A stretch of DNA of 64,000 bases from contig NZ_CP012677.1 of NCBI RefSeq assembly GCF_001294625.1, forward strand, positions 1,798,001 to 1,862,000. The letters are read 5' to 3'. Source of the DNA: Arthrobacter alpinus. Lineage in GTDB: Bacteria; Actinomycetota; Actinomycetes; Actinomycetales; Micrococcaceae. Position 1 is the stretch's first letter, and every line of letters begins with the position of its first letter. Shown one piece after another: positions 36,575 to 45,287 of this stretch. Below the pieces are notes generated by a model, which searched no databases, was not told where the DNA came from, and saw only the letters and a program-made list of their open reading frames with translations. The position numbers were made by a program, and so were the translations under genes.

Positions 36575-38257
36575 CTAGTCGCGGGTCAGGCGGCGGTGTG
36601 TGACACGGTGCGGACGAGCAGCGTCTGCACCAAGTCGCTCAACCTTGTTTTCCTCGTAGGCATCAAAGTTACCCTCGAACCAGTGCCAGTTGGCCGGGTT
36701 CTCGTCGGTGCCTTCGTAGGCGAGGATGTGGGTGGCAACTCTGTCGAGGAACCAACGGTCGTGCGATACGACCACGGCACAGCCAGGGAATTCCAACAGG
36801 GCGTTTTCTAGGCTGCTGAGGGTTTCCACGTCAAGGTCGTTAGTGGGTTCATCGAGGAGCAGCAAGTTGCCGCCCTGTTTCAGGGTCAAGGCAAGGTTCA
36901 AGCGGTTGCGCTCACCACCGGAGAGCACACCTGCCTTCTTTTGCTGGTCCGGGCCCTTGAATCCAAAGGCCGCAACGTAGGCGCGGGAAGGCATTTCAAC
37001 CTGTCCGACCTGGATGTAGTCCAAACCTTCGGAGACAACTTCCCACAACGTTTTGTCCGGGTCGATGCCGCCACGGCTCTGGTCAGCGTAGGAGATCTTG
37101 ACGCTCTCGCCCACCTTGAGGGTGCCGGCGTCGAGCTCTTCCAAGCCGACAATGGTTTTGAACAGGGTGGACTTGCCCACACCGTTCGGGCCGATGACAC
37201 CAACAATGCCGTTGCGGGGCAACGTGAAGCTCAAACCGTCAATCAGGACTCGGTCGCCGTAACCCTTTTTCAAGTTCTCAGCTTCGAGCACGATGCCACC
37301 CAGGCGAGGGCCCGGGGGAATCTGGATTTCTTCGAAGTCGAGCTTGCGTGTGCGGTCGGCCTCGGCAGCCATTTCCTCGTAGCGGGCCAGGCGGGCCTTG
37401 GACTTGGTCTGTCGGCCCTTGGCGTTGGAGCGGACCCAGTCGAGTTCCTCGGTGAGGCGCTTGGCCTGCTTGGCGTCCTTTTTGCCCTGGACTTCCAGGC
37501 GGGCCCGCTTCTTTTCCAGGTAAGTGGAGTAGTTACCCTCGTACGGGTACAGCTTCCCGCGGTCAACTTCAGCGATCCATTCAGCAACGTGATCCAGGAA
37601 ATAACGATCGTGGGTCACGGCAAGGACGGCGCCAGCGTAGTTCTTCAGGTGAAGCTCGAGCCACTGCACGCTCTCAGCGTCCAGGTGGTTGGTGGGCTCA
37701 TCCAAAAGCAACAGGTCCGGCTTCTGTAGCAGAAGCTTGCACAAAGCCACACGACGGCGCTCACCACCGGAAAGGACTGTGACATCCGAGTCGCCCGGCG
37801 GGCACTGCAATGCATCCATGGCCTGTTCGAGCTGGGAGTCAATGTCCCAAGCGTCGGCAGCGTCAATGGCTTCCTGGAGCTTGCCCATCTCTTCAAGGAG
37901 TGTGTCAAAGTCAGCGTCCGGGCTGGCCATTTCCTCGGAGATCTCGTTGTAACGGGTGATCTTCGCGTAAATCTCGCCAACGCCTTCCTGGACGTTGCCC
38001 AGGACGGTCTTTTCCTCGTTTAACGGCGGCTCCTGGAGCAAAATGCCCACAGTGTAGCCGGGACTCAAACGAGCCTCACCGTTGGAGGGAGTGTCCAAAC
38101 CAGCCATGATCTTCAAAATGGTGGACTTACCGGCACCATTGGGCCCCACAACGCCAATCTTGGCACCCGGGAAGAAGGACATGCTTACGTTGTCAAGAAT
38201 GAGTTTGTCGCCAACAGCCTTGCGGGTGTTGGACATCGTGTAAATAAATTCCGCCAT
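36575..38257 (-). CDS. ettA: Energy-dependent translational throttle protein EttA (ABC-F)
   Basis: The 560-aa protein has two ABC ATPase domains with no membrane part. Walker A is GPNGAGKST at 38-46 and GPNGVGKST in the second domain; signatures are VLSGGERRR and VLSGGERNR. The interdomain linker (arm and PtIM region) reads WVRSNAKGRQTKSKARLARYEEM. EttA binds the ribosomal E site and gates the first peptide bond according to the ATP/ADP ratio. Length and motifs match EttA rather than other ABC-F proteins. Confidence 0.95.
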   Translation of the reverse strand: MAEFIYTMSNTRKAVGDKLILDNVSMSFFPGAKIGVVGPNGAGKSTILKIMAGLDTPSNGEARLSPGYTVGILLQEPPLNEEKTVLGNVQEGVGEIYAKITRYNEISEEMASPDADFDTLLEEMGKLQEAIDAADAWDIDSQLEQAMDALQCPPGDSDVTVLSGGERRRVALCKLLLQKPDLLLLDEPTNHLDAESVQWLELHLKNYAGAVLAVTHDRYFLDHVAEWIAEVDRGKLYPYEGNYSTYLEKKRARLEVQGKKDAKQAKRLTEELDWVRSNAKGRQTKSKARLARYEEMAAEADRTRKLDFEEIQIPPGPRLGGIVLEAENLKKGYGDRVLIDGLSFTLPRNGIVGVIGPNGVGKSTLFKTIVGLEELDAGTLKVGESVKISYADQSRGGIDPDKTLWEVVSEGLDYIQVGQVEMPSRAYVAAFGFKGPDQQKKAGVLSGGERNRLNLALTLKQGGNLLLLDEPTNDLDVETLSSLENALLEFPGCAVVVSHDRWFLDRVATHILAYEGTDENPANWHWFEGNFDAYEENKVERLGADAARPHRVTHRRLTRD

Positions 38258-38320
38258 GTCCTAAGGTTAGTGGCTGCACGGCGTTAACTCACATTTGCTG
38301 GTCGGAGACAAGCCGGAGCT

Positions 38321-38809
38321 TTAGTGCTGGTCGCCCACAAAGCATCGGCCAGAGGCGAGAACAGGCAGGATTGTCACTGTGACTTTGCCATCCCGGACTT
38401 GGCCAATGACACATGCAGAGTCCACTGGTGCAGCAGCTTCGATGGCATCCACAGGCAACCCTGTGGGAGTGATATCAACAGACACCTCGACCTTCTCCTG
38501 AACCGCACCGGCTTCGACCATGGCTGCCAACATCTGATCGCGTTTGGGGGCCTTCGTGGAAGCACCTAATTTGTCGAGGGACGCCTGCATTCGTTCCGCG
38601 AAGGCTTGCTCCGCCGTGGGCGGCTGCGCCGGAGTGGCAGGGTCGGTCCCAGTTCCTGCGACGCTCGGAGACTGGGTCGAATCCGTGGTGGCACGCTCCT
38701 GCGGCAGGAGCGAACAACCTGTGGTGGTCAAGGTTGCGGCCAATACGATAAACACGGCGACCGCACGCGTGCGCCGATACAATGGCGCCAAAGTCGGGCG
38801 GGGTGTCAT
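38321..38809 (-). CDS. Putative lipoprotein of unknown function
   Basis: The protein (162 aa from ATG 38809) begins with basic residues, a hydrophobic stretch VAVFIVLAATLTTTG and a lipobox ending in Cys (TTTGC), so it should be a lipid-anchored surface protein. A Thr/Ser/Pro-rich linker follows. The folded part, from about residue 75, contains two cysteines (SACVIGQV and GRCFVGDQH at the end) that may pair. I do not recognise a function. An upstream ATG at 38851 would bury the signal sequence and is rejected. Confidence 0.75.
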   Translation of the reverse strand: MTPRPTLAPLYRRTRAVAVFIVLAATLTTTGCSLLPQERATTDSTQSPSVAGTGTDPATPAQPPTAEQAFAERMQASLDKLGASTKAPKRDQMLAAMVEAGAVQEKVEVSVDITPTGLPVDAIEAAAPVDSACVIGQVRDGKVTVTILPVLASGRCFVGDQH

Positions 38810-38854
38810 GTTATCCAAAGTCACCCCGCCATTCTGCCACGGCAACACCAAGCA

Positions 38855-39514
38855 TCAGTATGGCGGCTGAACTGAGTCGACAAGCTCACCCGTGCTGAGA
38901 TCTGCGACGAGGCCATCGCCGGCATCCACCTGGTTGCTATTGGCTTCACCGGGATCAGTCTTGGAGCCCGCGTCATCAGTTGCGTCAGGATCATCGAGCA
39001 TATCGTCCGCATCCATCGAGTTCGTGTCCTGAAGCGGAGGCATCTGCTCCCCTTCGCCATGAAACTCCGGTGCCACAGAGGGCACCGGCGGTGTTGCGGA
39101 AGATACTCCGTCGGACTGTCCTTGCGCATACTGGCCCTGGCCATTTATGCGCGGCGACGCATTGCGGTGATAGGTGCACGTGCCAAACTTCAGATCGTTT
39201 CCCACTGTTTCGGCGTCGATTTCGACGGCCATTCCCTGCGATCCGTCAAGCCTCAACCAGGTCTTGATCCGTAACTTTCCCGACACGACGATGTGGTCGC
39301 CCTTGTGGACGCTGGCGGCGACATTGTTGGCCAGGGAGCGGAACAAATTCACACGGAACCAGTTGGTGGGTCCATCGCTCCACGCCTTAGTCACGGGATC
39401 CTGGACGCGATGCGTTGATCCCATTCGGAACTTTCCGATGAGCAAGCCCGATTCCTTCGTGTCCAGTTCGACATCCGAGGAAGCAAACCCTTGGAGAGTC
39501 ACGTAGTTCGACAT
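38855..39514 (-). CDS. ssb: Single-stranded DNA-binding protein
   Basis: The protein (219 aa) has an OB fold in residues 1-115 (MSNYVTLQGFASSDVELD, WFRVNLFRSLANNVAASVHKG, VVSGKLRIKTWLRLDGSQGMAVEIDAETVG). The rest is an acidic, disordered region. The usual acidic DDDxPF tip is missing: the end is ELVDSVQPPY. This divergent form is probably an accessory SSB (SsbB type) used in recombination or uptake, with the main SSB elsewhere. Start chosen at ATG 39514, with GGAAGG upstream. Confidence 0.88.
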   Translation of the reverse strand: MSNYVTLQGFASSDVELDTKESGLLIGKFRMGSTHRVQDPVTKAWSDGPTNWFRVNLFRSLANNVAASVHKGDHIVVSGKLRIKTWLRLDGSQGMAVEIDAETVGNDLKFGTCTYHRNASPRINGQGQYAQGQSDGVSSATPPVPSVAPEFHGEGEQMPPLQDTNSMDADDMLDDPDATDDAGSKTDPGEANSNQVDAGDGLVADLSTGELVDSVQPPY

Positions 39515-39706
39515 GATCTGTCCTTCCATTAGTAACTTGAGTTGGTATTGTTCGGCTACTTCTAGACAACTCCGGTCCGTACTTCATTTATAGGGGGTCG
39601 GACGAATCTGTGGACAATGTCCGCAGGCGTTATGGCTGTGGAGGAGGCTAAGCCGCCGCAAACCTGATAATTTAGATAAGGTTCGTGTCAGGCTGACGCG
39701 AACCAC

Positions 39707-39779
39707 GCCTCGGTAGCTCAGCGGATAGAGCAGGAGCCTTCTAATCTCTTGGCCGCCGGTTCGAGTCCGGCCCGGGGCA
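39707..39779 (+). tRNA. tRNA-Arg (TCT)
   Basis: A cloverleaf with acceptor GCCTCGG/CCGGGGC (one T-G pair), D arm GCTC...GAGC, anticodon loop CTTCTAA with anticodon TCT, and T arm GCCGG-TTCGAGT-CCGGC. CCA is not encoded. The accessory region begins right after it. Confidence 0.94.
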
Positions 39780-39783
39780 CAAC

Positions 39784-39822
39784 GGGCCTCTGACCTGCGG
39801 TTATACCTCGCAGGTCAGGCCC
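39784..39822 (+). terminator. Hairpin after tRNA-Arg
   Basis: TGACCTGCG/CGCAGGTCA (39791-39799 with 39809-39817) extended by GGGCC/GGCCC around a 2-nt bulge, then ATTT. It is a likely terminator of the tRNA transcript. Confidence 0.75.
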
Positions 39823-40230
39823 ATTTGGGACCAACTCCCCTTTTACTCCCCCAATTCGTCAAAATTTTCTTCAAATTCCACTCCCCCTTTTCAAAATGAC
39901 CAGCTCCCCTTTTTCGCTCCAAGACAGGCATTTGCGGCGTCATCCCAGACGATTGCCGGGCCGCTCAGGCGGTCGAAGTACGTATTCGGCTCCGCTGCCG
40001 CTGGCCGGTGGACGAGACGTGTCGTTGCCCTGAACAGCTGAGACTCTAGGGTGTTGCAGTTAGGGCACGTTCACCGGGCATTAAGTCGGGCGGGGTAATC
40101 GCGAATCTGACGCCCCTGGAAACACGTAGTTTGGAAAGAATTCCGAAGTTGCCTGCACACGCTCCGGTGGTGGACCCGGTTACGGGACCGCTCAGTTCGC
40201 GGTCGGGCGTGAAATGCTCGTCGATATGGG
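39823..40230. other. Intergenic stretch with a possible gene remnant (39891-40070, minus)
   Basis: The first 70 bases are rich in C and T runs (CTCCCCTTTT twice). On the minus strand an open frame of 59 codons without a start codon ends at 39891. It reads like coding sequence (LFRATTRLVHRPAAAEPN, then DRLSGPAIVWDDAANACL) but matches no family I know. It may be the tail of a gene cut off when the neighbouring DNA was inserted. No integrase is seen. Confidence 0.35.
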
Positions 40231-41826
40231 TCAGTCAGACGTGTGGGTGAAAGCGTCATGGTACTCGTCTACGATACGTCGAGTCGCTGCACCAATCGCT
40301 CGATACTCGTGGTCAGTGAGATTGGCTAGGGAGACCCGGGCGGAGGTATCCACAACCTCGAACCCTCTGCCGGGTAGCAGCACCACCCCCGTCTCGTCTG
40401 CGAGGCGAAAGAGAAATTCGGTGCCCAGACCTTGTTTGATGAACCAGGCCTCAAATTCGGCGCCGTAGAGCTGACCTCCCAGCTCCTGAAGGTCGATCAG
40501 ACTGTAATAGTTCACATCGTCGGGTTCGAACGCAGCAGTTACACCCATGCTGCGGTAGAGGGTCTGGTAACGCTGGCGGATGAGTTGTTTGGCCGCAGCC
40601 TTGTAGTGACCCAGACGGTCCATCAGCCCGTTGAGGGCCAGGAGGCCCATCTGGAACTGCTGTGGGGTCGATAGCCCCGCGGTGTGGTTAAGGGCGACAG
40701 CACGGCTGTCGCCGACCAAACGGTCGATGAACGCGAGCTTGCCAGGCTCGGCGGTCAACGACGCGTATCGCGTACGCAATCGCGTTTTCTCGGCCTCCGG
40801 CTGAGCCGACAGCATTTCGTCGATGATGTTGCTGGTGTGTAGGGCTATGGTCCCTAACCGCCAGCCGGTAGCCCCGAAGAATTTGGAAAACGAGTAAACA
40901 AGGAGCGTGTTGCGCGGTAAGACGGCGAACAGCGAAACGAAGTCGTCTGCGAATGTGCCGTAAACGTCGTCCGTCACGATTATGAGATCCGGGCGCTGTT
41001 TGGTCACCAACTTGGTGAGTTGATCGAGCCCGGCAGTAGAGATCTTCGACGACGGCGGATTGCTCGGGTTCACCACACAGAAAACCTTGACCTCGGGATC
41101 AAGAAGCTTATCGATTTCGCTCTGTGGCAGCTGCCAGTCGGCCGTTCGCTCCATACGAATGTCGACGATCTCAAGTCCGTACTCCGCCAGCACTGGGATC
41201 TCCAAATAGGGAGAGAAGACGGGAGTTGCAATAGCGATCTTCTCTCCCGGGTGGATCAATCCGTTGACCGCAAGGCTTTGGAAAATGTAAGCCATCGCGG
41301 CTGTACCGCCCTCGGTAGCGAAGAGGGAGAAGTCGCCGTCGGACTTGATCGGCCCGAACATCTCGTGCATCAGATAAGCCTTAACGATCTCTTCCACGTG
41401 ACGGAGCATTCGCGGCGGGGTCGGATAGGTGCATCCCAGGAATGCGCCGACCATCTCGAAAAGGAATTCGTCGCCGTCGAGGCCAAGCTGGTCTTTGACG
41501 TAGGAGAGCGCCGACCGCAGGAACGTGATCCCCGGGCTGTGATCTTGGTGGGCGGCGAAGGCTTCGAAACGCTGCACGATGCCCTCCGGTTCGGGCAGCC
41601 CGCCGAAGCCGCTGTCGAGATAGGAGTACGACCGTTCGGATTCCCTCATGGAAAATTCACCCAGTGCGAGAAAGGCAAAACGCGGAAGAGTGGCAAGAAA
41701 GTTGGGATTGCCGCGACCCGCATTGAGCATCAAACGCTGCGCGTCAGAGGAGGCAACTGAGATGAGTTTGTCTTTCAGCTCGAATGGGCTGAGATTGTTG
41801 AGGCTGGAGTAGTCCTGCGTGGTCAT
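40231..41826 (-). CDS. aspD: Aspartate 4-decarboxylase / aminotransferase (AspD)
   Basis: The protein (531 aa) is a PLP enzyme of the aspartate aminotransferase fold, longer than ordinary transaminases and matching bifunctional L-aspartate beta-decarboxylase. The PLP lysine lies in YSFSKFFGATGWRLG near residue 314, and VNPSNPPSSKIS marks the substrate-binding loop. It releases CO2 from aspartate to give alanine. The N-terminal SYSYLDSGFGGLPEPEG segment is typical of this group. It sits 22 nt downstream of the antiporter gene, so aspartate uptake, decarboxylation and alanine export are coupled. Start chosen at MTTQDYSS (41826) with GAAAGTGA upstream. Confidence 0.93.
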   Translation of the reverse strand: MTTQDYSSLNNLSPFELKDKLISVASSDAQRLMLNAGRGNPNFLATLPRFAFLALGEFSMRESERSYSYLDSGFGGLPEPEGIVQRFEAFAAHQDHSPGITFLRSALSYVKDQLGLDGDEFLFEMVGAFLGCTYPTPPRMLRHVEEIVKAYLMHEMFGPIKSDGDFSLFATEGGTAAMAYIFQSLAVNGLIHPGEKIAIATPVFSPYLEIPVLAEYGLEIVDIRMERTADWQLPQSEIDKLLDPEVKVFCVVNPSNPPSSKISTAGLDQLTKLVTKQRPDLIIVTDDVYGTFADDFVSLFAVLPRNTLLVYSFSKFFGATGWRLGTIALHTSNIIDEMLSAQPEAEKTRLRTRYASLTAEPGKLAFIDRLVGDSRAVALNHTAGLSTPQQFQMGLLALNGLMDRLGHYKAAAKQLIRQRYQTLYRSMGVTAAFEPDDVNYYSLIDLQELGGQLYGAEFEAWFIKQGLGTEFLFRLADETGVVLLPGRGFEVVDTSARVSLANLTDHEYRAIGAATRRIVDEYHDAFTHTSD

Positions 41827-41848
41827 TGAAGTCACTTTCTGGGAATGG

Positions 41849-43558
41849 TTACGCGGAGGCATTTTTGGTGATAATCCCGATGATTACCGGACCCCAGAGG
41901 GTGAGGAACACGTTGGCAACGGCGTAGGTAATGGTGAAGGAGACCACCGGAGTCGAGTTTCCGGCCTTCGCCAAGAGGGCGGCGAACGCCGGGTTTGAGC
42001 TTCGACCTCCGGCCACACACGCCAGAGCTTCGATCGGGTTGCGGATCCTAAGCACGTAGTAGGAGAAGAAGAACGTCAGGATCGGCGGGATCAAGGTGAC
42101 GCCTACCCCGAGGAGGAACAGGGTGATTCCGTGCTGCTGGATTGCCACGAGGGCCTGCGGGCCAGCCGTGATTCCAACGATTCCCACAAACACGGCAAGC
42201 CCGAAGTCCCGCAGAAAATTGGAGGCGCCAATGGGGAGGGCTGCGTACCGCGGGTGAACGCTTCGTAGCCATCCGAACAACAGGCCGGAGAAGAGACATC
42301 CGACGCCGCTTCCTAGTGAGATTGGTACACCCCACAGTTTGAAGGTGATTAGCCCGAGCAGCAGACCGATCGTCATTCCGATGCCGAAGAAGACGAAATC
42401 GGCCATGGCGGCCGCACTGATCTTGTAGCCGAGTTTTGACTGGACTCGATCTAGGTCGCTGGGACGGCCGACGAAATGGAGCTCATCGCCTCGGTCAAAG
42501 GTGACCTTGTCCAGCAGCGGCAAGTCTTTGCCCATCCTCAAAGCCTTCGTCAGGTAGACACCATGGCGCGTATCCACATTGACATGCTCGTGAATTTCGC
42601 TCATTGACCGGGATGTCAATGCCTTGTTCGTGAGAATGATCTCTCGGGATTCTTCGACCAACCGGAACCCGGTCGGTGCTGGCACTTCGTCACCGAGAAG
42701 TGTTCCGCCCACCTTCATCGCTTCAGGTGTTCCAGAGAGCGCGACAACGTCACCGGCTTGGAGAACCGTTTCGTTGGTGAAGGAAATGGCTTCTCCGGAG
42801 CGCACAACCGCGTCCACTGCGGCATCGGAGAGAGCCTCGTCCAGTTGGAGAGTGGTTTTCCTAGTCGAGCCCTGTGCCTCACTGATACTGAAAAATCGCG
42901 TCACCACGGGACGGACAGCGTTGAATTGTCCGGGCTCGAGTTCGGCATGACCGCCGGACATCGCGGCCGCGAGCTTTAACGCTTCCGCTCGAACATTCCA
43001 ACGTTTGATCGCGGGCAGGAACCAAGTCACCAAAAGGATCGGTCCGAGCGATCCGAAGATATAGGTGACGGCGTACCCGACAGCAACATTGGTCTGCATC
43101 GTCTTGGTTACAGCGGACGACAGCCCGAGGTGCGATATGGCATTTCCCGCCGTGCCAATGATCGCAGACTGGGTCAGCCCGCCGCTGGCAAGACCGGCTG
43201 CCAACCCACGATCCAGACCGAACATCCACGCACCGACAAGCACGGTGATCAACCCCACCACAGTCATCACGACGGCGGACACAAGTTGGTTGAGAGAACG
43301 ACGGTTCAGAGCGTGGACGAACTGCGGCCCTCCCTGGAAACCCACGGCGTAGATGAACAGGGCGAAGAAGATAGTTTTGATGCCAGGGTCTATAGAGACT
43401 CCGATTTGGCCAATGACCACACCCACTAAAAGTGTTCCGGCGATCCCACCAAGAACAAAACTACCGATACGAATTTTACCAATTAGATAGCCTAGAGCGA
43501 GTGTGATGAACAACGCCAATAGTGGTTCGGCAGTGAAAAGAGCGTTGAGAATGCTCAT
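41849..43558 (-). CDS. aspT: Aspartate:alanine antiporter (AspT, AAE family)
   Basis: The 569-aa membrane protein has the AAEx layout: about five transmembrane segments, a central hydrophilic part with two TrkA-C/RCK-like domains (about residues 195-380), then five or six more segments. GLASGGLTQSAIIGTAGNA and ACVAGGRSSNPAFAALLAKAGNSTPVVSFT are the duplicated family segments. It exchanges Asp2- for Ala1-; together with intracellular decarboxylation this creates a proton motive force, as shown for Tetragenococcus AspT. The start overlaps the stop of a 31-codon upstream frame (ATGA). Confidence 0.93.
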   Translation of the reverse strand: MSILNALFTAEPLLALFITLALGYLIGKIRIGSFVLGGIAGTLLVGVVIGQIGVSIDPGIKTIFFALFIYAVGFQGGPQFVHALNRRSLNQLVSAVVMTVVGLITVLVGAWMFGLDRGLAAGLASGGLTQSAIIGTAGNAISHLGLSSAVTKTMQTNVAVGYAVTYIFGSLGPILLVTWFLPAIKRWNVRAEALKLAAAMSGGHAELEPGQFNAVRPVVTRFFSISEAQGSTRKTTLQLDEALSDAAVDAVVRSGEAISFTNETVLQAGDVVALSGTPEAMKVGGTLLGDEVPAPTGFRLVEESREIILTNKALTSRSMSEIHEHVNVDTRHGVYLTKALRMGKDLPLLDKVTFDRGDELHFVGRPSDLDRVQSKLGYKISAAAMADFVFFGIGMTIGLLLGLITFKLWGVPISLGSGVGCLFSGLLFGWLRSVHPRYAALPIGASNFLRDFGLAVFVGIVGITAGPQALVAIQQHGITLFLLGVGVTLIPPILTFFFSYYVLRIRNPIEALACVAGGRSSNPAFAALLAKAGNSTPVVSFTITYAVANVFLTLWGPVIIGIITKNASA

Positions 43559-43650
43559 CGAACTCTCCCCGCGATTGCTGGCAGCATCGGGCCTTTGCTG
43601 AGCCGGAACTTTGATGTCACGACCGTGAGTGGTTTGGTCGGTGCCGTCAT
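43555..43650 (-). CDS. Possible 31-aa leader peptide upstream of aspT
   Basis: A short frame (MTAPTKPLTVVTSKFRLSKG at its start) has a GAGG ribosome-like site 8 nt before ATG and ends in an ATGA overlap with the aspT start. It is basic and has no homologue I know. It could couple translation of aspT to an upstream ribosome, or it may be chance. Confidence 0.35.
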   Translation of the reverse strand: MTAPTKPLTVVTSKFRLSKGPMLPAIAGRVR

Positions 43651-44961
43651 GAGCGACGCCTCGTTTCTATTGGTCCTCAGCTGGCGATGAGATTGGCGGA
43701 GATGCAGCAGAAGCCACCATGTAAGGGGACTGCAGCCGTGTTTATTGTTGGAAGAACCCGACCAGGTGGACTCCAGAGTAATGTAGCCGGCCCTCGGGCA
43801 CGGTTCCTGAGCTTCCCTCAGACCGTCAGAGTCCACCGTTGATTGAGGTGGCTGTTGACCCGACGGTCGAATACCACCGTTAGGTTGTTGGCCCAGACCT
43901 GCTGTGCATACAGAGGCTTCTATCAACGCCGCATTACCCACGGGTCGCGTGGGGAAGGCTGATGAGACGTTCACGGCACTGTCGGCCGCTTCTCGTAACC
44001 CACGCCTGTACCTCGAAGGAACGGATCGGGACATTCGTGCGTGGTTACCGCTGATGATTTAGTCATCTAATCCCTCTAGACACATTTTTCCCACTCTTAG
44101 CACATCTGGTGGCCAAATGACTGGCCGCAACTTCAAGGATGGACCTGTATCGGCCCGCAGTCTAGGGGTGAAAGACCCTAAAAATTGGTAGAGACAATGT
44201 GAGCTCCATGCGCCGTTGCTTGCCATCGAGTTCTCAGCATCAAACGCGAAGAGCCCGTTTATCGGACGGATCGACAGAATTTGTCAAATCAAACGAGACG
44301 TAGTGGTTATCGCTAATGAATCGCGGCATAGCTCTTTTCGCCGTGTCGACGATGCCGCCTTGGGGCCAAGGGTCCATCCTCCTAATAGATGTCTTTGGCA
44401 CCGGACCTTTGGCGTTGGAAGGCATGGTAACGCTGGTAGCAACGCACAAAAGGGCCTGCCGGTCATGGACCTTTTGCACACATTCCCCCTCGTCGCTTTT
44501 TCGGACCGGTGACTGGAGTAACGCCGCGATCGTAGAGCTCGCACGGCACACACCATACTTCGAGCGACTAGCCCGGACTCCCATCGGAACGGATGCTTGG
44601 CAGCCAATCAATCTCCGCACCTCGTTGGTGACGGCTACTCTCTGGGAAGCCAGGACGGGCAAGCGAGGTCCGCCGCCTCACCCACCCCTGACATGTAGAG
44701 CGTTGAAACCGACTGCGCCAGTGAAGGTTCCCCTGCGGGCAAACCCAATCGACCTCACAGCCGCGGTTGTCTCAGGCGAAGCGACCAACCTGTGGTGGAC
44801 CGGCGATCTGGATGACGAGCTCTATTCCTCACGGCTATACGGTGTGCTGCTCGCTGCAGGGTCCTGCGAGACAAGCCTGTATGCGGCTCGTGTTGCGGGC
44901 CGCGGCGGTCGAGTTCATCCCATATCAGGACCGGAGATCTGCGCTGGGACACTGGTGCGGC
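43651..44961. other. 1.3 kb without a convincing gene
   Basis: Frames of 140-220 codons exist on both strands here, but they overlap one another. None reads like a protein family I know, and base use is uneven. The stretch just upstream of aspT should hold its promoter. The rest looks like decayed DNA between two metabolic blocks, next to a clear regulator remnant at its right edge. Confidence 0.45.
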
Positions 44962-45170
44962 TCAGACGCCGTCGATGACGATGACGAGCACCGCCAGGAC
45001 TTCCCTCACGGTCGCTGATCGGATGAGCCGGCTTGGCAGGGGCAGATTCCTTTGCACCTCGTAGCGGCTGCTGCGACCGTCTTTCTCCTTCACCACGTAA
45101 ACGTCCTTGGCAAAGTCGTTGACGATGCTCGGTGACGCCGAGCGCCGTTCGCTATTAATTTCCAGTCCGG
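44962..45170 (-). pseudogene. Remnant of a winged-helix transcriptional regulator
   Basis: The minus strand encodes NDFAKDVYVVKEKDGRSSRY, then EVQRNLPLPS and TVREVLAVL before a stop at 44962. This closely resembles the second half of small (about 110 aa) winged-helix regulators with a wing of the GYVVKEKDGRRNRY type. The first helices and any start codon are missing, and the sequence before the match does not fit the family. It is a truncated, probably dead copy. Confidence 0.6.
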
Positions 45171-45287
45171 CAGGCTTCCGTTGGGGGTCAAGCCCTCGTT
45201 GTGGGTGTTGGTGGAGCGGACGGATAGGACCAGGCGCGCCGCGTGTTGAATCTGCTCGATCGGTTCAAGGGGCTGTGGTCGTGCTTG

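Noticed and set aside
39707..39779. tRNA-Arg as a phage attachment site with a second att copy in the window
   Set aside because: No repeat of the tRNA 3' end and no integrase were found on the right side by reading; kept only as an island hypothesis.
43651..44034. 159-codon minus-strand frame upstream of aspT
   Set aside because: Composition does not look like protein; only its last 31 codons have a plausible start, kept as a low-confidence leader.
44216..44978. Overlapping frames of 99, 140 and 220 codons on both strands
   Set aside because: They overlap each other, show no recognisable motifs and have no ribosome sites or promoters that stand out.
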